From positions 1 through 6,600 of the forward strand of contig JAICJK010000152.1 in assembly GCA_025928415.1 (NCBI GenBank): a stretch of 6,600 nt of DNA, written 5' to 3'. A model generated the notes under the pieces. That model was not told the DNA's origin, did no database searches, and worked only from the letters and a program-made list of their open reading frames with translations. Source of the stretch: Solirubrobacteraceae bacterium (GTDB lineage: Bacteria > Actinomycetota > Thermoleophilia > Solirubrobacterales > Solirubrobacteraceae). A program made the position numbers and the translations under genes. Below are positions 1-4,989 of the stretch, piece after piece; position 1 is the first letter of the stretch; every line of letters begins with the position of its first letter.

Positions 1-108
1 CGGCACCGGGTCGGGCTGCGGCGGCGCGGGGGCGGGCGGCGGGATCGGGGCCGGCCGCGGGGCGGGCGGGTCGGGCGTGGGAGCGGGCACGGTCGCGCGG
101 ATCGGCAC
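1..108 (-). CDS. Possible proline-rich protein, N-terminal part, running off the left edge
   Basis: A minus-strand frame stays open from a GTG at 108-106 to the window edge (36 codons). It begins MPIRATVPAPTPDPP and continues as a Pro/Ala-rich stretch with many PxP alternations. No domain can be recognised. The reason to take it seriously is that a GGGTAG hexamer lies exactly 10 nt before the GTG, the same geometry seen upstream of the zinc-ribbon gene at 1158 and the kinase-like gene at 3153. It would be transcribed divergently from the kinase gene at 227. Proline-rich frames arise easily in GC-rich DNA, and the opposite strand reads as a Gly-rich frame, so this could be non-coding. There is no Shine-Dalgarno sequence. 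Confidence 0.33.
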   Translation of the reverse strand, partial: MPIRATVPAPTPDPPAPRPAPIPPPAPAPPQPDPVP

Positions 109-118
109 AGCGCCGCGG

Positions 119-143
119 CTACCCGCGGCGCTCCGGGAGGCAC
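119..143 (-). promoter_or_regulatory. Candidate sigma-B-like promoter for the left-edge ORF
   Basis: GGGTAG lies at 124-119 on the minus strand, 10 nt before the GTG at 108. The -35 position at 15 nt spacing is GTGC (143-140), a poor match to GTTT/GNNT. The call rests on the -10-like hexamer and on its similarity in placement to better matches elsewhere in the window. Confidence 0.3.
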
Positions 144-183
144 CCTTCCATTGTCAGGATGCGCGCGCCGGGGTTCGCGACGG

Positions 184-208
184 GTTGAGCGCGCCCCGGC
201 GCGGGGAC
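184..208 (+). promoter_or_regulatory. Candidate sigma-B-like promoter for the RsbW-like kinase gene
   Basis: GTTG (184-187), 15 nt, then GGGGAC (203-208), 18 nt before the ATG at 227. The spacing equals that of the other candidates in this window, and the -10 differs by one base from GGGTAC. A predicted start of transcription near 215 would fall at or inside the Shine-Dalgarno sequence, so the exact use of this site is uncertain. GGGGAC is not rare in such GC-rich DNA, so this is weaker than the GGGTAC sites. Confidence 0.4.
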
Positions 209-210
209 AC

Positions 211-217
211 GAGGAAG
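211..217 (+). promoter_or_regulatory. Ribosome binding site that sets the kinase start
   Basis: GAGGAAG sits 9 nt before the ATG at 227. It is the only good Shine-Dalgarno-like stretch near the 5' end of this frame and decides in favour of the 227 start over the in-frame ATG at 77. Confidence 0.55.
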
Positions 218-226
218 ACGACGCTC

Positions 227-694
227 ATGTCCGGTCCCCGTCACAGCTTCGTCTCGGTCTCCCGAGCCCCCCACGACGCGTCCGCGCGCGTCGAGGTCGT
301 CCTGCCTGCGCGGGCCGATCAGGTGGCCGTCGCGCGTCACGCGATCGACCAGCTCGCCCGGGCGTCGGGGCTGGCGGCCGAGCGCCGCGCGGACGTCGCG
401 CTGGCGGTCGGCGAGGCCTGCGCGAACGCCGTGATGCACGCCTACCGCGGCGACGACGCCGGGCTGCTCCGGGTGCGCGGCGAGGTGCGCGACGGCCGCC
501 TGGAGGTCGCGGTCACCGACTCCGGCGGCGGCCTGGCGCCGCGGCCCGACAGCCCGGGGCTGGGGCTCGGCCTGCCGCTGATGGCGTCGCTGGCCACCGC
601 GCTGCAGCTGCGCCCGGCGGCGGGCGGGGGCACCGAGGCCTGGATGTGCTTCGCGCCCGAGCCGCCGCCGCGCCCCCTCGCCGCGCCCAGCTAG
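227..694 (+). CDS. RsbW-like anti-sigma factor serine kinase (GHKL/HATPase_c_2 fold)
   Basis: The 155-residue product is a single-domain ATP-binding protein of the RsbW/SpoIIAB type. Family members bind and inhibit a sigma factor and phosphorylate an STAS antagonist. The ATP site looks intact: the N-box is around residues 62-73 (GEACANAVMHAY, with E63 and N67), the G1 box is DSGGG at 98-102, the G2 box is GLGLGL at 111-116, and a GGGTE stretch at about 133-137 fits the last nucleotide-contact strand. Length is typical for the family. The tail is proline-rich. The start at 227 is preferred because of GAGGAAG 9 nt upstream; an in-frame ATG at 77 would add 50 residues that look like translated spacer. 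It is the only plus-strand gene here, and its stop overlaps that of the convergent gene at 691. No sigma factor is adjacent, so its partner is unknown. The STAS protein at 4990-5316 is a candidate antagonist by inference. Confidence 0.9.
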   Translation: MSGPRHSFVSVSRAPHDASARVEVVLPARADQVAVARHAIDQLARASGLAAERRADVALAVGEACANAVMHAYRGDDAGLLRVRGEVRDGRLEVAVTDSGGGLAPRPDSPGLGLGLPLMASLATALQLRPAAGGGTEAWMCFAPEPPPRPLAAPS

Positions 695-1158
695 GCGACG
701 CGCGGCTCGGCGGCGTCCGCTTCCGGCGGGTGCGCGCGGGGTTGGCCGGCGGTCCGCAGCCCGGCCTCGTGGCGCGCGCCCTTCCAGGTCCCGAACGTCG
801 CCAGCACCGTGGCCAGCGAGGGCAGGGACGGATCGACCTCGGCGGCCTGCTGGTAGTCGAGCATGCGCAGGCGCTCCACCGGCGACTCGCGGAGGCGGGC
901 CACCGCGCACAGGCCCGCGAGGACGGTGGCCGGGTCGCCGGGCTCCCCGTGCTCGCGGCGCGCCGCGTTGGCCAGGACGCCCGCCGCGCTGCCGCGCGAG
1001 CGTGAGTCGCCGTCGTCGCCGGCCTCCAGCCGCGCCCGCCCGGGCCCGATCATCAGCCGGCAGTGGGGGCAGCGCTCGGGGCCGCGGGGGTAGGGCCACT
1101 CCGACCCGTCGGCGATCCGGAGCAGGCAGTGGGGGCAGTGGGCCGCGGCGGAAGGCAC
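691..1158 (-). CDS. Small zinc-ribbon protein with an HNH-associated-like repeat
   Basis: The 155-residue protein opens with two identical CPHC knuckles (C8/C11 and C30/C33), which together form a likely four-Cys zinc ribbon. The two knuckles are encoded by a perfect 14-bp direct repeat (1059-1072 and 1125-1138). A charged linker rich in Gly, Asp and Arg follows (about 45-75). Residues 92-133 contain an LPSLATVLATFGTWKGARHE stretch that resembles the homing-endonuclease-associated repeat, a small helical putative nucleic-acid-binding unit with an LPS...FGSW..A pattern. No nuclease residues are seen, so a DNA- or RNA-binding role is inference. The start is the GTG at 1158; it must lie before C8. 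No Shine-Dalgarno sequence is present, and a GGGTAC hexamer lies 10 nt upstream, which would fit a nearly leaderless mRNA. The stop shares the CTAG at 691-694 with the convergent kinase gene. Confidence 0.8.
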   Translation of the reverse strand: MPSAAAHCPHCLLRIADGSEWPYPRGPERCPHCRLMIGPGRARLEAGDDGDSRSRGSAAGVLANAARREHGEPGDPATVLAGLCAVARLRESPVERLRMLDYQQAAEVDPSLPSLATVLATFGTWKGARHEAGLRTAGQPRAHPPEADAAEPRVA

Positions 1159-1168
1159 GAATCCGGTG

Positions 1169-1193
1169 GTACCCAGCAGCGGTGCGTCTTAAC
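1169..1193 (-). promoter_or_regulatory. Sigma-B-like promoter for the zinc-ribbon gene
   Basis: GTTA (1193-1190), 15 nt, then GGGTAC (1174-1169), in the 62-bp spacer between this gene and the release-factor-like gene. It matches the general form GTTT-N14-16-GGGTAT/C known for sigma-B/sigma-F type factors. The hexamer ends 10 nt before the GTG at 1158, which predicts a leader of only a few bases. Confidence 0.6.
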
Positions 1194-1215
1194 GACTGCG
1201 TACGGGTGCGGACGC

Positions 1216-1230
1216 GCGCTTCAGAAGCGC
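1216..1230. repeat. Perfect 7+1+7 inverted repeat across the stop codon of the release-factor-like gene
   Basis: The arms GCGCTTC (1216-1222) and GAAGCGC (1224-1230) flank a single A. The palindrome covers the TGA at 1223-1221 on the minus strand. As RNA it could form a 6-bp stem with a 3-nt loop. No U-tract follows, so it is a weak candidate for an intrinsic terminator; it could instead be a chance palindrome or a protein site. Confidence 0.4.
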
Positions 1231-2372
1231 AGGACCGCCCCGGCGCCGCCCAGGGTCTGCAGGCGCGGCTCCTCGCTGAGCACGAGCACCTCCGCGTCCT
1301 GCTGGTAGGCGAGCGCGATGCCGGCCTCGACCGCGTCGGCGATCGGCTCCAGGGCGCTGCCGTCGGCGGGGCAGGGTGCGCCGGCGTCGAGGCTCACCAG
1401 CCCGCAGCGCGGGCAGCGCCCGCCCGGCCGATGGACGCCGTCGTGGAGCAGGAGCACCTCGACGCGCCGCTCGTGCAGGGCCTGCAGCACGCCGGGCAGG
1501 CCGTGCACGCCGTGGCCGCCGTCGGAGCCCACCCCGGCCTGCAGGCGGTCCAGCGCCGCGCGGCGGTGGGCGGCCCGGTGCTCGGCGATCGCGGCAGCCG
1601 CCGCCTGGCGGACCGCGTCGGCGCCCGCGGCGCTCTGGTCCACGTCCACCCACCCCGCGAGCACGGCCCGGGTGTCCGGGTGCAGCGCCGCCTCCAGCGC
1701 GCCGCGCAGCTCCTTCGGGGCGCCCAGCAGGAGCCGGCCGAACAGCCCGCGCTGCACGTGGGCCACGTGCAGCGCGCGGGCGACGCGGTCGAGGTGGTGG
1801 GCGACCTCCTCCTCGATCGAGCCCTCGTGGTTGCGCTGCGACCAGCCACCCTGCTGGTGGCGGCCGTGGACGTCGTCGTCGAGCGCGCCGGTCTGCTCGA
1901 GCGCCCACTCGTCGCCGAGGTGGAACCGCGCGGCCTGGCGGTTGACGAGCGCGACGCACCAGCGGTCCCGCGCGGCCATCGCGATCAGCGGCTCGACGTG
2001 GGCGGCGCGGTCGACGGCGACCTGCGTGGGCACCGGCGCGGGCAGCCGCAGCAGCTCGATCTCGTGGGACCCGTCGACGCCGGCGAAGGCCGCCAGCCCG
2101 CGGGCGCCGTCGGCCTGCATCCCCGCCGAGGGGCGCAACCGGCGATCGAGCTCGCCGAGCGCCTCGCGCAGGCCCGCGCGCGCCTCGTGGCCCAGGTCGC
2201 GGTCCTCGACGGCCCGGCGCGCGTCGGCGAGCACCGAGTCCACGGCCGACTCGCGAGCGGGCGGCGTGGACAGGTGCGACGGGTCCAGGTCGAGGTAGAG
2301 GCTCAACACGGTCACGTCCTCGCGCGGTTCCGAGAGCCGGCGCAGGCGCTCCGGAGTGACGTCGTTGACCAT
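1221..2372 (-). CDS. Bacterial eRF1/Vms1-like protein (baeRF family 10 type)
   Basis: The 383-residue protein matches the bacterial archaeo-eukaryotic release factor superfamily. These are homologues of eRF1 and of the ribosome-quality-control peptidyl-tRNA hydrolase Vms1/ANKZF1, and are thought to act on stalled or hibernating ribosomes. The N-terminal region (about 1-115) is the variable domain. At 175-180 is the GGWSQR motif, which stands where eRF1 has its GGQ loop, followed by a long amphipathic helix (about 185-210). The middle domain runs to about residue 275, and the C-terminal domain has a zinc-ribbon-like insertion: C320, C323 and C334 are present, but the expected fourth Cys is D337. 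The start at 2372 (ATG) has no clear Shine-Dalgarno sequence; a GGGTAG lies 9 nt upstream. The biochemical activity is not proven from sequence. A stress-time ribosome rescue role fits the context and is inference. Confidence 0.8.
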   Translation of the reverse strand: MVNDVTPERLRRLSEPREDVTVLSLYLDLDPSHLSTPPARESAVDSVLADARRAVEDRDLGHEARAGLREALGELDRRLRPSAGMQADGARGLAAFAGVDGSHEIELLRLPAPVPTQVAVDRAAHVEPLIAMAARDRWCVALVNRQAARFHLGDEWALEQTGALDDDVHGRHQQGGWSQRNHEGSIEEEVAHHLDRVARALHVAHVQRGLFGRLLLGAPKELRGALEAALHPDTRAVLAGWVDVDQSAAGADAVRQAAAAAIAEHRAAHRRAALDRLQAGVGSDGGHGVHGLPGVLQALHERRVEVLLLHDGVHRPGGRCPRCGLVSLDAGAPCPADGSALEPIADAVEAGIALAYQQDAEVLVLSEEPRLQTLGGAGAVLRF

Positions 2373-2381
2373 GCCCGGCGC

Positions 2382-2406
2382 CTACCCGATCCGCGCCCCG
2401 GCGACC
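2382..2406 (-). promoter_or_regulatory. Candidate sigma-B-like promoter for the release-factor-like gene
   Basis: GGGTAG (2387-2382) lies 9 nt before the ATG at 2372. The -35 is weak: GGTC at 15-nt spacing (2406-2403) or GTCG at 14. It is supported mainly by the -10-like element and its start-codon distance. Confidence 0.4.
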
Positions 2407-2445
2407 CGCTCGGAGTGCGCGCGGCGCCGTTGGCGCGATGCAGCC

Positions 2446-2598
2446 CTAGACGCGCCGGCCGCCGTACACGCCGCCGGGGGCGCCGGCCAGCAGCACGAGG
2501 ATCGCGGCGACGATGCCGACGATCGCCGGGAGGCCGAGGGCCGTGCACAGGAGGTACACCAGCGCGGCGATCAGGACTGCGACGACGACCGAGACCAT
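2446..2598 (-). CDS. Small two-helix membrane peptide (50 residues)
   Basis: The product has two hydrophobic helices, at about residues 2-21 and 24-40, joined by a short Gly-Leu-Pro turn, and a glycine-rich basic tail ending GGRRV. It would be a hairpin in the cytoplasmic membrane. The start at 2598 is set by a strong Shine-Dalgarno stretch 7 nt upstream. An in-frame ATG at 2640 would add 14 polar residues (ending RSCP) that are translated spacer and leader. I do not recognise a named family; short hydrophobic proteins of this kind are common as unnamed proteins in actinobacteria. It stands alone with its own promoter candidate. A role in membrane stress is only a guess from context. Being short, it could be non-coding, but the hydrophobicity pattern and the Shine-Dalgarno sequence argue for a real gene. 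Confidence 0.7.
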   Translation of the reverse strand: MVSVVVAVLIAALVYLLCTALGLPAIVGIVAAILVLLAGAPGGVYGGRRV

Positions 2599-2605
2599 GG
2601 GGCAG

Positions 2606-2616
2606 CTCCTCTCCTT
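2606..2616 (-). promoter_or_regulatory. Strong ribosome binding site for the small membrane peptide
   Basis: AAGGAGAGGAG on the minus strand, 7 nt before the ATG at 2598. It is the best Shine-Dalgarno sequence in the window and fixes the start of the 50-residue frame. Confidence 0.7.
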
Positions 2617-2630
2617 GGGTCCCCTCCATG

Positions 2631-2655
2631 GTCCCCGCACGGACCATCGGCAAAC
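2631..2655 (-). promoter_or_regulatory. Sigma-B-like promoter for the small membrane peptide
   Basis: GTTT (2655-2652), a perfect -35 core, then 15 nt, then GGGGAC (2636-2631), one base from GGGTAC. Predicted transcription would start near 2624, leaving a leader of about 26 nt with the Shine-Dalgarno sequence, which is a coherent layout. It lies wholly in the 78-bp spacer after the kinase-like gene. Confidence 0.55.
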
Positions 2656-2676
2656 GTGCCCGGGGGCCGCCGGCGC

Positions 2677-3153
2677 TCAGGCCGCCTCGAGCGCGAAGGT
2701 CATCGTCACCTCGGTCCCCGCAGCGTGCGGCGCCTTCAGCCGGCGCAGCTCGATGGTCTCGGTCAGCGCCGCGACGAGCGGCAGCGGCAGCCCCTCGGCC
2801 GGTGACTCCTGCGCGCCGCGGGCGCCCTCGTCGCGGACGGTCACCCGCAGCGCGGCGCCGTCGAGCCCGCAGGCGACCTCGAGCGTCCCGTTGCCGTCCA
2901 CGCGCCGGATCGCCGTGGAGCAGACCTCCGTGACGGCGAGGCGCACGTCGGCGACGTCCGCCGGGCCCATGCCGAGCGCGACCGCCACCCCGCCGACCGC
3001 GTGGCGCACCACGCTGAGCGCCGCCGCGTCGGCGGGCACGCCGAGGCGCAGGTCGAACCCCTGCTCGATCGCCTGCCACCGCGGGCCGGTGAGGCTCACG
3101 GGTTCCCGGGCCCGCCCGCCCGGAGGGCTGCGCTGAGCGTCCGCTCCCGGCAC
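2677..3153 (-). CDS. Divergent RsbW-like protein with a degenerate ATP site
   Basis: The 158-residue product has the overall layout of an RsbW/SpoIIAB-type domain (about residues 33-155): a starting strand FDLRLGVPAD, a long helix, an N-box region, a DxG strand and a C-terminal GTEVTMTF strand. Key nucleotide residues have changed. The N-box reads EVCSTA (76-81), so the metal-binding Asn is Thr80. G1 is DEGARG (108-113), and the G2 glycine loop is replaced by EGLPLPL (120-126). It may therefore bind its partner without kinase activity; this is inference. The start is uncertain. The GTG at 3153 lies 10 nt after a GGGTAC promoter hexamer, as for the zinc-ribbon gene. The GTG at 3099 gives 140 residues and begins nearer the conserved domain. 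Neither has a good Shine-Dalgarno sequence. The next gene upstream ends 40 bp before the 3153 start. Confidence 0.8.
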   Translation of the reverse strand: MPGADAQRSPPGGRAREPVSLTGPRWQAIEQGFDLRLGVPADAAALSVVRHAVGGVAVALGMGPADVADVRLAVTEVCSTAIRRVDGNGTLEVACGLDGAALRVTVRDEGARGAQESPAEGLPLPLVAALTETIELRRLKAPHAAGTEVTMTFALEAA

Positions 3154-3163
3154 CTCGTCCCCG

Positions 3164-3188
3164 GTACCCGCCGGTGCGGGGCGGGAAC
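3164..3188 (-). promoter_or_regulatory. Sigma-B-like promoter for the degenerate kinase-like gene
   Basis: GTTC (3188-3185), 15 nt, then GGGTAC (3169-3164). It starts just after the stop of the MerR-type regulator gene (3194) and precedes the GTG at 3153 by 10 nt. The -35, spacing and -10 are the same as in the site at 4940-4964. Confidence 0.6.
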
Positions 3189-3193
3189 CCACA

Positions 3194-4351
3194 TCAGCCG
3201 CCCGGCGGGGCGGGGACGGCGCCGGCCGCGACCTGCTCGCGCAGCAGGGCGAAGGCGAGCACGGCCGAGATCGTCCGCAGCAGCCGCGCCTGGCTCTGGT
3301 CGAGGTCGGTCCGCTCGTCGAACAGCAGCAGCAGGGCGCCGAGCAGCTCACCCGCCGCCATCAGCGGCACGACGAGCAGCGCGACGCCCTCGGGCGCGCC
3401 GAAGCCGCGCGCGCCCCGCTCGCCCAGCCAGGCGGTCTCGCCGTCGCGGACGGCGTCGGCGAGGTCGGCGTAGCGGGTGACGGTGACCATCTCCGGGCCC
3501 AGCAGCCCTCGCGCCGAGCGCCCGAGCACGAGCGAGCCGGTCATGTACGGCGCGATCGCGGCGTCGACCGCGCCGAGGCGGCGCACGAGCAGCGCGGTGG
3601 CGTCCCCCAGCGCGCCGGGGCCCCCCTGCAGCCGGAACAGGTCGGCGACGGCGCCCGCCGCCGCGCCGAAGCGCGCGTCGCGCTCGACGGTGGCGCGGAG
3701 CTGCTCGCGGTCGCGCTCGGCCTCCGCGAGGGCCTTGCGGGCCCGGCGCTCGTGCGAGGTGTCCACGCCGATCAGGGCGACCAGCGGCGGGCGGCCCTCC
3801 TCGTGCGGCAGGCGGTAGGCGATCGAATGGGCGCCGGGGGACAGGCCGGCGGTCCAGTCGGGGTGCTCGCAGGCGGCGGCGACGATGTCGTCGCTGAACA
3901 GGCGGCGCAGGGTGCGCGCGCCGGGCTCGGCGGCGAACCACGGGGCGAGGGCCAGGAGGTCGTCGCCCGGGCCCGGCGCCCCGGGGCGCCCGCGGACGGC
4001 GGCGTTGACGTACTCGACGCGCAGCGGCTGGGGCCCCGACAGGGCGACGACCGCGACCGGCGCCTGCTCGGCCAGCGCGCGCGCGGCGACCGGGCTCAGG
4101 CCGGCGGGCGGCGGGACGTCGGTCGCGGCGATCGCCGCGGGCAGCGGGACGCCGGACTCGACGGCACGGCGCACGGCGACGACGCGCGTGACGTCCTCGA
4201 CGGCGTAGCGGCGCGGCCCGCGGTGCGCGCGCAGCGGCACCGGGAAGCCGTGACGGCGCTCCCAGGTGCGCAGCCGCTCCCGGCTGACGCCCGTCAGGGC
4301 GGCGAAGTCCGTCGCGCTCAGGCTCTGACCACCCTTGTCCACCTCACGCAT
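3194..4351 (-). CDS. MerR-type HTH regulator with PAS-like and GAF sensory domains
   Basis: The 385-residue protein looks like a one-component sensor-regulator. Residues 10-73 are a MerR-type winged HTH with the signature LRTWERRHGFPVPLR and a RRYAVEDV wing, close to the CarH/LitR-like subgroup. Residues about 93-197 look like a PAS domain, ending in a strand before DTSHERRARKAL. Residues 198-226 form a charged helix that is probably a coiled-coil linker. Residues about 230-372 look like a GAF domain, with VALLVVPLMAAGELLGALLLLF near its end. The ligand cannot be told; no haem, flavin or cobalamin motif is evident. The ATG at 4351 has no strong Shine-Dalgarno sequence, and a GTG three codons later is possible. 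The gene begins 47 bp after the DUF1360-like gene and lacks an obvious promoter of its own, so the two may share a transcript. Such sensor domains often feed partner-switching circuits, which fits the neighbours. Confidence 0.83.
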   Translation of the reverse strand: MREVDKGGQSLSATDFAALTGVSRERLRTWERRHGFPVPLRAHRGPRRYAVEDVTRVVAVRRAVESGVPLPAAIAATDVPPPAGLSPVAARALAEQAPVAVVALSGPQPLRVEYVNAAVRGRPGAPGPGDDLLALAPWFAAEPGARTLRRLFSDDIVAAACEHPDWTAGLSPGAHSIAYRLPHEEGRPPLVALIGVDTSHERRARKALAEAERDREQLRATVERDARFGAAAGAVADLFRLQGGPGALGDATALLVRRLGAVDAAIAPYMTGSLVLGRSARGLLGPEMVTVTRYADLADAVRDGETAWLGERGARGFGAPEGVALLVVPLMAAGELLGALLLLFDERTDLDQSQARLLRTISAVLAFALLREQVAAGAVPAPPGG

Positions 4352-4397
4352 GGTGCCCGAGACGGACGAGCGCCGATGCGCCAGGATGGATCCCGGC

Positions 4398-4928
4398 TCA
4401 GGCGGGGGCGGGCGCGGCCCGGGCGACCGCCTGCGACAGGTGCTCCTCCCGCTCGGCGGCGCTCGCCTCCTTGTTCGAGCGGGCCTGGAACTCGGTCAGC
4501 AGCGCCTGCAGGGCGGTGTTGGCCGCCGACAGGGCGAGCAGCGTGACGATCACGCGGGCGCGCCGCGGGCCCAGGACGCCGCGGGCGCCGACGAGCGTGA
4601 GCGCGCTCCAGGAGCCCAGGCACCGCGTGCATGTCAGCAGCTCCCCCGCGACGTAGCGCAGGCCGCGCCCCCGCGGCCGGCGCTCGCCCTCCGGCGACTC
4701 GTCGACGAACGGGGCGCGCAGCCACGCGCCGACCTTCTCCTTGGCCAGCAGGCGCGCCAGGCCGGCGGTCGCCGCGCCGTAGAGGGCGAGCTCGCCCGCG
4801 GAGGTGGGCGCCGGCTCGGAGCGGCGGCGGCCGGAGAGCGCTGCGACGCCCGCGGTCCCCGCGGCGTAGACGGCGGTCACGAGCGCGTAGTCGCGCCCTC
4901 GGGTGGGCGTGGCGGAGACCGGATCCAT
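4398..4928 (-). CDS. DUF1360-like integral membrane protein
   Basis: The 176-residue protein fits DUF1360 (the family that includes Bacillus YjcA), whose function is unknown. Hydrophobic segments lie at about residues 14-32, 44-62, 104-119 and 125-144. The family hallmark is visible as LLTCTRCLGSWSA (98-110), with C100 and C103 at the mouth of a helix, preceded by a KEKVGAWLRAPF stretch (63-74). The C-terminal 30 residues are charged, then Ala/Pro-rich. The CxxC pair could bind metal or be redox-active, but nothing here proves that. The start at 4928 (ATG) is 11 nt after a GGGTAC hexamer with a well-placed GTTC -35. It is probably the first gene of a pair with the MerR-type regulator downstream (46-bp gap). 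Confidence 0.8.
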   Translation of the reverse strand: MDPVSATPTRGRDYALVTAVYAAGTAGVAALSGRRRSEPAPTSAGELALYGAATAGLARLLAKEKVGAWLRAPFVDESPEGERRPRGRGLRYVAGELLTCTRCLGSWSALTLVGARGVLGPRRARVIVTLLALSAANTALQALLTEFQARSNKEASAAEREEHLSQAVARAAPAPA

Positions 4929-4939
4929 CGCCCGTCGCC

Positions 4940-4964
4940 GTACCCGCCGGGCAGCGGGGCGAAC
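4940..4964 (-). promoter_or_regulatory. Sigma-B-like promoter for the DUF1360-like gene
   Basis: GTTC (4964-4961), 15 nt, then GGGTAC (4945-4940), in the 61-bp spacer after the STAS gene. The ATG at 4928 follows 11 nt after the hexamer. The -35 core, spacing and -10 are identical to those of the site at 3164-3188, although the 15 spacer bases differ. Confidence 0.6.
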
Positions 4965-4989
4965 CCGCGGACGGGCGGGCTCGGGGCCG

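Noticed and set aside
77..226. Upstream ATG at 77 as the start of the plus-strand kinase
   Set aside because: The extra 50 residues do not match the family, there is no Shine-Dalgarno sequence before 77, and the ATG at 227 has GAGGAAG 9 nt upstream.
1088..1093. Plus-strand GGGTAG as a further promoter
   Set aside because: It lies inside the zinc-ribbon gene with no plus-strand gene following it.
2424..2436. Small hairpin GCGCC-loop-GGCGC after the small membrane peptide as a terminator
   Set aside because: It has a five-base-pair stem and no U-tract; stems of this size are expected by chance in DNA of this composition.
2593..2633. Inverted repeat GACCATGG / CCATGGTC around the start codon and Shine-Dalgarno sequence of the small membrane peptide, as a possible RNA switch
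   Set aside because: If the GTTT-N15-GGGGAC promoter is used, transcription starts near 2624, after the 5' arm (2633-2626), so the hairpin would not be in the RNA. The arms are only 8 bp and contain the self-complementary CCATGG.
1002..2933. Very long plus-strand open frame opposite the release-factor-like and other genes, and similar long frames elsewhere
   Set aside because: The translations are low-complexity Arg/Ala/Pro/Gly-rich with no domain, and the opposite strand encodes recognisable proteins. Such frames arise from the lack of stop codons in GC-rich DNA.
4353..4358. Minus-strand GGGCAC as the missing promoter hexamer of the MerR-type regulator (10 nt before a GTG three codons into the gene)
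   Set aside because: The hexamer has C in place of the key T, and there is no GTTN or GNNT at 15 nt. Co-transcription with the DUF1360-like gene explains the data without it.
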